From contig JASFUT010000013.1 of the NCBI GenBank assembly GCA_050050175.1, forward strand, positions 1 through 23,706: DNA of 23,706 bases, written 5' to 3'. The translations under genes were made by a program, and so were the position numbers. The DNA is from CAVQCX01 sp050050175. Its GTDB lineage: Bacteria > Pseudomonadota > Gammaproteobacteria > Chromatiales > Chromatiaceae. Under the pieces are notes generated by a model that was given only the letters and a program-made list of their open reading frames with translations, was not told where the DNA came from and did not search any database. Below, piece by piece: positions 17,028-23,706 of this stretch. Every line of letters starts with the position of its first letter. Position 1 is the first letter of the stretch.

Positions 17028-17233
17028 GTAGACAGTATACCTATCCTGTTTCTGTGCTGGCCCGTTTCCGACCCGGCCCTTCAGGCTACGGGGACGTGCC
17101 AGCCACGCTGGATGACATGACGTGGGCAACCGGGAGCAACCAAGCGGCCCATCCTCACCATGACTCCCCTCCTTGCCGCTCGGTTTCGGCATGCCACAGC
17201 GGGAGACCTTATCGAAACCGGTATACTGTCCCC
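17028..17233 (-). mobile_element. RAYT-derived miniature element, copy B
   Basis: The right end GGTATACTGTCCCC (17220-17233) is the exact complement of copy A's left end; the left end near 17028-17042 is worn (GTAGACAGTATACC). Inside, on the minus strand, lies a transposase start that reads M-V-R-M-G-R-L-V-A-P-G-C-P-R-H-V-I-Q-R-G-W, before the frame runs into non-transposase sequence. The element ends 42 bases from the stop codon of the membrane protein gene. It is in the same orientation as copies A and C. Confidence 0.72.
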
Positions 17234-17275
17234 CGCATTGGACGGATCGTCGGATGACGACCGAGCTGCCGATGC

Positions 17276-18094
17276 TCATCGAGCGGCTTCCAGCTCCGCC
17301 GTGATATCCAACATCAGGCTGGCCGTGAGTCGACTCCGGTCCAGCACGCCGATCAACCGATGGTCGCCTCGGTCGACCACTGGCAGAATGGAGGAGTCGA
17401 CCTCCTCCATTCTTGCAAGAGCCGTTCTCTTGCTGGCGTCGGGGGTGACGGCTGCATCGCCAGGGACGAACCCGGGAAGCGCCGCGAGATCCCGCACTGC
17501 CTCCTGCCCACCTTGATTGAGCAAGCCAGCGAACCAGTCGTATCCATTCGCCCGCTCGCCCATGGCCTCGACGAACCGGTTCTGAGCGAATATCCCCGCG
17601 AGCCGGCCTTGCTCGTCGAAGATCACCACGTAGCGAAAAAACGGTAGCGGCGAAAGGGTCTCGAGATAGCGTTCTATGATTGCGCCAGCGTAGTACCCTC
17701 TTCTCCCCAGATGAAATTCCAGGGCCTCGATCTGTCGACGCTGGAGCTCAGGCAAACGGTCTACGCCTCCCTTCGCACCCCGCTCACCGGTCTCGAGACG
17801 ATTCACCAGGCCGGAGATGCTTGTGCGCTGGACCTGGCCCGCCACCGGTTCCTGTACGGCGTTCAGGATGGCGTTGCGGACCTCGATCTCCACGCCGCCG
17901 AAACCCAGCCTGCTGATCTGTCCCGTCGCCAACAGCCAGACGAAGAACGGTAACAGGGCCAGGGCCAGATCGGAGGCGCGGATCTCGCCCTTCCCACGCC
18001 GTCGCATCCACACCGAGATTGCGGCCAGGAGCAGCCCTGAGCCGATCGCTGCGGCGAGACCGAGAATGAACGCGATGTTCTGATCAGCCTCCAT
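17276..18094 (-). CDS. Two-helix membrane protein with C-terminal CBS-like region
   Basis: The protein has 272 residues. Two membrane helices (about 6-29 and 41-60) are joined by a short basic loop (R-R-R-G-K-G), which places the C-terminal part in the cytoplasm only if both helices cross the membrane and both ends are inside. Residues about 85-130 are charged and probably helical. From about 140 the sequence has two CBS-like strand patterns: Y-V-V-I-F-D-E-Q-G-R-L-A-G-I-F near 155-170 and S-I-L-P-V-V-D-R-G-D-H-R-L-I-G-V-L-D near 235-252. CBS domains bind adenine nucleotides and act as sensors. The ATG at 18094 follows GAGGGAAG. It lies 92 bases after the HU-EF-Tu fusion on the same strand; the two form the whole content between miniature elements B and C. 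Confidence 0.65.
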   Translation of the reverse strand: MEADQNIAFILGLAAAIGSGLLLAAISVWMRRRGKGEIRASDLALALLPFFVWLLATGQISRLGFGGVEIEVRNAILNAVQEPVAGQVQRTSISGLVNRLETGERGAKGGVDRLPELQRRQIEALEFHLGRRGYYAGAIIERYLETLSPLPFFRYVVIFDEQGRLAGIFAQNRFVEAMGERANGYDWFAGLLNQGGQEAVRDLAALPGFVPGDAAVTPDASKRTALARMEEVDSSILPVVDRGDHRLIGVLDRSRLTASLMLDITAELEAAR

Positions 18095-18186
18095 CACTTC
18101 CCTCGACAAAGCCCATTGCGTGCCTGCTTTCGCGACCTTTGATCGCCCCTCGAAGCAGAGAGGTAGCTGACCGAACGGTCGGCTTC

Positions 18187-19251
<1,065 letters not shown>

Positions 19252-19334
19252 GCCGACCTCCCGCTTTTGACGCTCCGAACATTTGCATCTTGTGCGATTC
19301 TGACGATTCCGACGATTCCGGCGACACGGATTCC

Positions 19335-19532
19335 GGGGACTGTATACCGATTCTTTGCTTGCCCACTCCGACCCGGCCCCTCAGCTGCGGGGAGTTTCCA
19401 GCCACGCTGGGTGACATGATGTGGGCAACCGGGAAGAACCAACCGGCTCATCCTGGCCATGACGCCCTCCTTGCCCATCGGGTTCAGCATGCCACAGCGC
19501 GAGACCTTATCGAAGTCAATAAACTGTCCCCC
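19335..19532 (-). mobile_element. RAYT-derived miniature element, copy C
   Basis: The left end is GGGGACTGTATACC (19335-19348); the right end, ending in AAACTGTCCCC at 19532, keeps only the outer nine bases of the inverted repeat. The minus strand holds the clearest transposase start of the three copies: M-A-R-M-S-R-L-V-L-P-G-C-P-H-H-V-T-Q-R-G-W, exactly the opening of RAYT (TnpA-REP) proteins. The reading then passes within about 30 codons into the left end. It lies upstream of the HU-EF-Tu gene, whose promoter must lie in or next to it. Confidence 0.78.
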
Positions 19533-19715
19533 GAGTTCTCGAAAATAATATGGCAGTCTCCCAGGTCTGCTTGTTCGGAACTAGACCACCGCCTCTTCGG
19601 AACGTCACTTAAGGTCTCTGACCCGGCCCGTTCAGCTCCCGCATTGCAGCAGTGTTCCGGCCGCCATTGCCAATCGACGCCCCGTCCCCGCCCTTGTCGA
19701 GAGATGTTGGACTAG

Positions 19716-19989
19716 AGGGACAGTATAGGTAGTTTTCCGAGGGTCGGGCCCGGGCAGGGCGGGGTCGGTGCGCCGCCAGGCCCGATACTTCGGGAGAAGG
19801 TTGCTCTGCGCTCGCGGGTGCTCCGTTCCGCCAGCGCAGATCCATGGCGCCGGGATCAGACCGCCCTTTGGGCCGCCCCGGTTTGCCGGAACCGGCCCGC
19901 CGCCGGAGCGCGGCCTCGACCTTTGTCGGAAAACGTGGACCGCCGAACGTGAAGTTGGCACTTGCCGCGGTCCGTACCTGATCCACCAT
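19716..19989 (-). pseudogene. RAYT transposase 3' remnant with terminal repeat
   Basis: Bases 19716-19729 (AGGGACAGTATAGG) match the element ends of copies A-C. Just inside, on the minus strand from 19989, a frame reads A-S-A-N-F-T-F-G-G-P-R-F-P-T-K-V-E-A-A-L-R-R-R-A-G-S-G-K-P-G-R-P-K-G. This resembles the C-terminus of RAYT proteins (a G-x-x-R-F-x-x-x-I-E-x-x-L-G-R-R-x-x-x-G-K-x-G-R-P pattern). The order, gene end followed by terminal repeat, is as expected for a RAYT unit. The 5' part is missing. The stretch 19533-19715 between it and copy C, and 19990-20185 beyond it, show no recognisable gene. Confidence 0.5.
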
Positions 19990-20185
19990 GCTGGGGTCGA
20001 GCTGGTGACTGTTACAGGGGTTCCGGATGACGGCGTTGCTCGCCTTGGTGCCGTTGCCGGTCTCGGGTGACCAGATCGCCGGAAGCGGTCTGATACGGCC
20101 ACAGGCCGTCCCGAAGGGGGGGGTATCAACAATCCCGGGCGCGCGAGAAGCTGCCGGCGCGGGGATAGGCGGGCGGCCGGGCGCG

Positions 20186-20228
20186 TTTGACCTTGGTCAA
20201 ATGCCCCATCCCGAACCCGTGGGATAGT
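20186..20228 (+). promoter_or_regulatory. FNR/DNR-type site and class II promoter of the nor operon
   Basis: TTTGACC-TT-GGTCAAA (20186-20201) is a perfect 7+7 palindrome containing TTGAC-N4-GTCAA, close to the TTGAT-N4-ATCAA consensus of the CRP/FNR superfamily. Its centre (20193.5) is exactly 41.5 bases before a start at 20235, and GATAGT (20223-20228) sits where the -10 box of such a class II promoter belongs. FNR senses loss of O2 and DNR/NnrR sense NO; both are known activators of nor genes. Which of them acts here cannot be told. Confidence 0.7.
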
Positions 20229-20297
20229 CCCCCCGCATGAGCCTCACCCTCGCCTCCCGCGTGAACATCCTGGGCGCCGACATGCCGCGGCGCCACG

Positions 20298-20459
20298 GTG
20301 AGCGGCTGTCCCTTCTGCAACGACGTCTCCTCGATCGCCGACGCGCAGCGGAATCCGGATGTGTCAGCGCTCATCGCTGCGGGCAGAAGCGCGGTCGCCA
20401 GGAGGACCGGCGCCGAGCCGGCCGCGATGTCGCTTGCATGGTCACCTGAGCAATCTTAA
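20298..20459 (+). CDS. Doubtful 53-codon frame in the nor leader
   Basis: Between the predicted start of transcription and the first nor-operon gene there are about 260 transcribed bases. This GTG-initiated frame encodes M-S-G-C-P-F-C-N-D-V-S-S-I-A-D with a CxxC motif near its start. It has no clear ribosome site and no family that I recognise. A second frame from ATG 20237 overlaps it and is Arg-rich, as chance frames in GC-rich DNA are. It is listed only because the leader is long and otherwise unexplained. Confidence 0.15.
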   Translation: MSGCPFCNDVSSIADAQRNPDVSALIAAGRSAVARRTGAEPAAMSLAWSPEQS

Positions 20460-20495
20460 GGCATACCACCGAAGGCCGAGCCCCGGGGGAGCAAA

Positions 20496-20855
20496 GTGAT
20501 CGAGCCGGTAGAGCTTCAGGACCTCCTTATCACTGTCTTTGCGGGCGCAATGGTGATTCTCTGCGGCGGGCTCTACGCGCTGCTTTTTGCCTGCTCGCGC
20601 GTGTACCGAGCGCCGCGCCTGATGCCTCTTGCCTATGGCGCCTACGTCCTGCTCGTCGTCTTCGTGGCCCTGCTGGCGGAGGCCACGCACCTCACCGGCT
20701 TCTGGCAATGGCTCGTCTACATCATGCTGGTGGGATATCTGCTCGCGCCACATGGGATCTGGCACCTCTGCGAGGGCACCCATCGCATTGAGCTCGCCGC
20801 AGCCGAGCCGCCTCCCGATTCATTCCCGACTCAGAACGGAGGGTCCAAGTCATGA
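20496..20855 (+). CDS. Three-helix membrane protein leading the nor operon
   Basis: The 119-residue protein starts at GTG 20496 after GGGGGAG. Three helices are evident: about 10-33, 42-62 and 69-91. The last is followed by H-G-I-W-H-L-C and a short polar tail. I do not recognise a named family. It is not NorE (cytochrome oxidase subunit III-like, larger) and is longer than NorF. Its last codons overlap the norC start in ATGA (20852-20855), so synthesis is coupled to norC, arguing for a role in assembly or as an accessory subunit of the reductase. Thermus NorH is a known example of a small membrane protein encoded with norC and norB, but homology cannot be judged here. Histidines near the ends of helices 2 and 3 could face the periplasm or a haem. 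Confidence 0.72.
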   Translation: MIEPVELQDLLITVFAGAMVILCGGLYALLFACSRVYRAPRLMPLAYGAYVLLVVFVALLAEATHLTGFWQWLVYIMLVGYLLAPHGIWHLCEGTHRIELAAAEPPPDSFPTQNGGSKS

Positions 20856-21457
20856 CGGACACACCCTGGTGGGCCAAAGAAGGCGTCTGGGCCAAGGTTG
20901 CGATATTCGTTACGGCCTTCATGGCCCTGGTCCTCATCTTCCTCACCTTCGACACCCTGGCGCGCATCAGCGCGGGAGGCGAACGGGTACCTTCGTACGC
21001 GGTCATCAACCACCGCGTCTCTTACGAGTTCGACGACGAGCGCAACGCGCAGGTGCCGGTGATCGGCGAGGAGGCACCGCTTTTCGGAAAGAAGCTGACC
21101 GAGGATGAGGCCCGGGAGCTGGTCACCCACGGCAAGCTGACCATCCAGGCCAAGAACTGCATGAACTGCCATACGTTGCTCGGAAATGGCGCCTACTTCG
21201 CTCCGGATCTCACCAAGTCGTGGCTGGACCCCGCCTGGGGCAGCGAGGCGAGAAGGGAGAGGCAGATGCAGAGATTTCTGCTGAGTCCTCCCGTGCGCTC
21301 ACCGGGCTTCCATGACTCCGACCGCCAGATGCCGGACCTCGGCATCACTGAAGAGGAGGCCCGGAGCATCATCGCCTACCTGAAGTGGATGTCCGCCATC
21401 GACACCAACGGCTTCCCCTACAACTTCCCGCAAATTGGCGACGGAGACGAGTCATGA
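20852..21457 (+). CDS. norC: Nitric oxide reductase cytochrome c subunit
   Basis: The protein has 201 residues: one N-terminal helix (about 14-34) as anchor, then a periplasmic c-type haem domain with C103-M-N-C-H107-T-L-L-G-N-G-A-Y-F-A-P-D-L, the NorC hallmark, and a later methionine (Q-M-P-D-L) as the likely sixth ligand. NorC takes electrons from soluble cytochromes and passes them to NorB for 2 NO to N2O. It is longer than classical NorC (about 150) because of an extra segment of about 40 residues between helix and haem (roughly 45-90). Both ends overlap neighbours by four bases. Confidence 0.95.
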   Translation: MTDTPWWAKEGVWAKVAIFVTAFMALVLIFLTFDTLARISAGGERVPSYAVINHRVSYEFDDERNAQVPVIGEEAPLFGKKLTEDEARELVTHGKLTIQAKNCMNCHTLLGNGAYFAPDLTKSWLDPAWGSEARRERQMQRFLLSPPVRSPGFHDSDRQMPDLGITEEEARSIIAYLKWMSAIDTNGFPYNFPQIGDGDES

Positions 21458-22938
21458 CAACCGGCGTGCTCAGTCTTGACAACCTCAACGGCGGCCAGCG
21501 CCTGGCCGTCAAGTACTTCACGGTCGCGATGGTCCTGTTCGGCGCGCAGCTCTTATTCGGCCTGCTGGCGGGGCTGCAATACCTGATGCCCGGGTTCCTG
21601 TTCGAGGTCCTGGACTTCAGCGTCAACCGCATGGTCCACATCAATGCGATGATCGTGTGGATGCTCTACGGCTTCATCGGCGCGATCTACTGGATGATGG
21701 AAGACGAGAGCGGTGTCCCGGTGGTCGGGCTATGGCTCGGCAATCTTGCCTTCTGGCTTCTCACTGCTGCAGTGGCGGTTGTGGTGATCGTGTTCCTGTT
21801 CGTTCAGGTCGGCAGTGGCTCGTTGAAGTCGATCTGGCTGATCAACGAAGGCCGCGAATACATCGAGGCGCCGCGCTGGGCCGATATCGGCATCGTGGTG
21901 GTCATGCTGATCTTCTTCTTCAACGTGGTCAGCACGTTCATCAGGGGGCGCTTCACAGGTATCTCAGGCGTATTGACGCTCGATCTCGTCGCGCTCGCCG
22001 GGCTTTACCTGGCGGGCATGTTCTTCACGCCCAACATCTCGGTGGACCAGTACTGGTGGTGGTGGGTGGTGCACCTGTGGGTGGAAGCCACGTGGGAGGT
22101 CCTGGTCGGATGCATCATGGCCTGGGGCCTCATCAAAACCCTGGGCGCGAGCCGCAGGATCGTTCAGACCTGGCTCTATATCGAGGTCGCCCTGATGTTC
22201 GGGTCCGGAATCCTGGGGCTTGGCCACCACTATTTCTGGATCGGGACACCGGACTACTGGTTCCCCATCGGCGGCTTCTTCTCGGCGCTGGAGCCTATCC
22301 CGCTGGTCGCCATGGTCGTGCATGCCATATACGACTCCGGGGTGCATCGATTCAAGACTGCGAATCACCCGGCGCTCGCCTGGCTGATCGCTCATGCGTT
22401 CGGCAACTTCTTCGGAGCCGGGGTCTGGGGCTTCATGCACACGCTGCCCCAGATAAACCTGTACACGCATGGTACGCAGTGGACCACCTCACACGGCCAC
22501 CTCGCCTTTTTTGGCGCCTACGCAACGATCAACATCGCATTCTTCTATCTTGCGGTACAGAAGTGGCGCGGCAACGTATGGATGGCCGGGAATCTGCCGG
22601 ACAACGGCTGGAAGTGGAAATGGTCGCTGGCGCTGCTCAACATCGGGGTGATCGGCATGACCGTTGCCCTGTTGATTTCGGGGTATGAACAGTCGTTCAT
22701 CGAGCGGGCAATGCAAGGCTCGACCTGGGAGGCCTATTTTGCGGCCCAGACACACCCCTGGTTCGTGCAGGGCATGTACTGGCGGGAGGTCTGCGGCGTG
22801 ATCACCCTGCTCGGCTTCGTGCTTCTCGTCTGGGATCTCCTCACCATAGGGGCGAAGGAGACGCGCGTCGCAATCGAACCGACCGAGGCGGGCCCGGCGG
22901 GAGGCGAGCCGACCGTTGAAGAGCCGGCCACGGCCTGA
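21454..22938 (+). CDS. norB: Nitric oxide reductase catalytic subunit (cNOR type)
   Basis: This 494-residue membrane protein has about twelve helices. The metal ligands of Pseudomonas-type cNOR are all present at nearly the same numbers: haem b H62 and H349, haem b3 H347, non-haem FeB H207, H258, H259 and E211 (H-L-W-V-E), and E280 in S-A-L-E-P-I-P. H-L-W-V-E marks the cytochrome-dependent cNOR rather than other NOR classes, and no quinol-oxidase N-terminal extension exists. It reduces NO to N2O using electrons from NorC. A polar tail of about 30 residues, rich in Glu, Pro and Gly, extends beyond the last helix. The ATG overlaps the norC stop (ATGA). NorD and NorQ are not in the window. Confidence 0.97.
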   Translation: MTTGVLSLDNLNGGQRLAVKYFTVAMVLFGAQLLFGLLAGLQYLMPGFLFEVLDFSVNRMVHINAMIVWMLYGFIGAIYWMMEDESGVPVVGLWLGNLAFWLLTAAVAVVVIVFLFVQVGSGSLKSIWLINEGREYIEAPRWADIGIVVVMLIFFFNVVSTFIRGRFTGISGVLTLDLVALAGLYLAGMFFTPNISVDQYWWWWVVHLWVEATWEVLVGCIMAWGLIKTLGASRRIVQTWLYIEVALMFGSGILGLGHHYFWIGTPDYWFPIGGFFSALEPIPLVAMVVHAIYDSGVHRFKTANHPALAWLIAHAFGNFFGAGVWGFMHTLPQINLYTHGTQWTTSHGHLAFFGAYATINIAFFYLAVQKWRGNVWMAGNLPDNGWKWKWSLALLNIGVIGMTVALLISGYEQSFIERAMQGSTWEAYFAAQTHPWFVQGMYWREVCGVITLLGFVLLVWDLLTIGAKETRVAIEPTEAGPAGGEPTVEEPATA

Positions 22939-23032
22939 GCCATCGGGCAAGGCGCGTGATCGGTTCAGACGATTGGATCGCCGTTCGGCAAGCCCGGGTC
23001 CAACGCCCGGGAGAGAAGAGGTGGAGGAGATC

Positions 23033-23641
23033 ATGTCTATCGTCCATTCGGTAATCCCAACCCTCATCAGCGCCGTTCTGTTGGCCGCAACGCCCCTGTC
23101 CGCGACGAGCGGCACGGCGGAGCTGGCAGCGGAGCGATGCGAGGGCTGCCACGGCAGCGGCGGCAACAGCGAACGGAAGCACGTCCCCAGTATCGCGGGC
23201 TTCCCGGATATCGTGATCGCCGACGCCCTGTGGGACTTCAAAGAGGGCGCGCGCCCCGGCACCACGCACGAGATCGATGGCAAGGAAACCAATATGAATG
23301 CGATCGCCCAGGGGCTCGACGATCAGCAGATCGACGCCCTGGCCGCCTACTTCTCGGGCAAGACCTTCAAGCCCCACGATCAGGCCGTGGATGCCGCCCT
23401 CGCCAGGAAGGGTCAGGAGGTTCACGAGCGCGATTGCGAGAAGTGCCACTCCGAGGGCGGCGGGGCGGCCGACGAAGATGTCCCGATCCTGGCCGGTCAA
23501 TGGATGCCCTATCTCGAGGCCCAGATCGAGCTGTTCCGAGCTGGGAAACGCCCTATGCCGAGAAAGATGGCAAAGAAGCTCGAAGGGCTCTCCGACGCCG
23601 ATATAGCTGCGTTGCTGCACTACTATGCGGGGCAGGAGTAG
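23033..23641 (+). CDS. Dihaem cytochrome c (cytochrome c4-like)
   Basis: The 202-residue protein has a signal peptide (hydrophobic 8-24, cleavage near A-T-S) and two haem c domains: C36-E-G-C-H40 and C135-E-K-C-H139, each followed by a candidate axial methionine (M88; M175 or M179). Two tandem domains of about 90 residues fit the c4 family, which also includes the FccA subunit of flavocytochrome c sulfide dehydrogenase. GGAGGAG lies just before ATG 23033. It follows norB by 94 bases in the same direction, so it may act as electron donor to NorC in the periplasm. No flavoprotein partner is seen before the window ends, and the remaining 65 bases show nothing. Confidence 0.85.
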   Translation: MSIVHSVIPTLISAVLLAATPLSATSGTAELAAERCEGCHGSGGNSERKHVPSIAGFPDIVIADALWDFKEGARPGTTHEIDGKETNMNAIAQGLDDQQIDALAAYFSGKTFKPHDQAVDAALARKGQEVHERDCEKCHSEGGGAADEDVPILAGQWMPYLEAQIELFRAGKRPMPRKMAKKLEGLSDADIAALLHYYAGQE

Positions 23642-23706
23642 GAGGGGCGAACGCTCGGGGTTGTCGTCGGGCCGGCACGCCGAAGTTCGGGCTCGCCCAG
23701 GCCGAA

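Noticed and set aside
19632..20132. A 166-codon minus-strand frame as a real gene
   Set aside because: It is Arg/Pro-rich with no ribosome site and runs through a terminal repeat; the alternative frame in the same DNA shows RAYT C-terminal similarity instead.
20237..20449. A 70-codon plus-strand frame starting at ATG 20237
   Set aside because: No ribosome site, Arg-rich composition typical of chance frames in this DNA, and no recognisable domain.
22993..23006. CCCGGG repeated in the gap between norB and the dihaem cytochrome as a terminator
   Set aside because: The stem is only six bases, has no T run and lies just before a strong ribosome site; it could equally be part of the leader.

Overview
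The window is GC-rich chromosomal DNA of a Gram-negative bacterium. Lipid A, Kdo and heptose genes, a proteobacterial-type nitric oxide reductase and RAYT/REP-type repeats point to a gammaproteobacterium, perhaps of the Ectothiorhodospiraceae/Chromatiales type. That placement is inferred from gene content only.

Layout. (1) 1-3374, plus strand: an envelope-sugar run with the C-terminal part of a GT-C (GT39-like) glycosyltransferase, a GT2 polyprenyl-phosphate glycosyltransferase, a small LABN-domain membrane protein and hldE. (2) 3459-4862, minus: a NapC/NirT-type membrane-anchored multihaem cytochrome c. (3) 5127-9219: a late lipid A acyltransferase and msbA (minus, overlapping by 4 bases), divergent from waaA (plus). 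With hldE these form a lipid A/inner-core assembly and export neighbourhood. (4) 9432-11684, minus: hemerythrin-like protein, cysteine hydrolase, single-domain rhodanese and Pcm-like methyltransferase. (5) 11867-12193: an HD-GYP gene reduced to its two ends. (6) 12517-14531: a TPP riboswitch and thiC.

(7) 14532-20185 is an accessory stretch. Three direct-oriented copies (A, B, C; about 165-205 bp) of a miniature element separate gene cassettes. The copies have GGGGACAGTATACC-type ends and contain a minus-strand start of a RAYT (REP-associated tyrosine transposase) gene. Between A and B lie two exported DUF1566 proteins. Between B and C lies a minus-strand pair: a membrane protein with a CBS-like region, and a protein joining an export signal, an HU/IHF domain and EF-Tu domains II+III without the GTPase domain. 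An IS1380-type transposase fragment abuts B, and a RAYT 3' remnant with its own terminal repeat lies beyond C.

(8) 20186-23641, plus: a denitrification unit. A perfect FNR/DNR-type palindrome is placed as in a class II promoter. It precedes a small three-helix membrane protein, norC and norB (successive 4-base ATGA overlaps), then a dihaem cytochrome c that could deliver electrons to NorC.

The most unusual item is the exported HU-EF-Tu(II-III) fusion at 18187-19251. It is followed by the RAYT-derived miniature elements that bracket the cassettes, the promoter and unknown first gene of the nor operon, the CX3CH first haem site of the NapC-like cytochrome, and the internally deleted HD-GYP gene.
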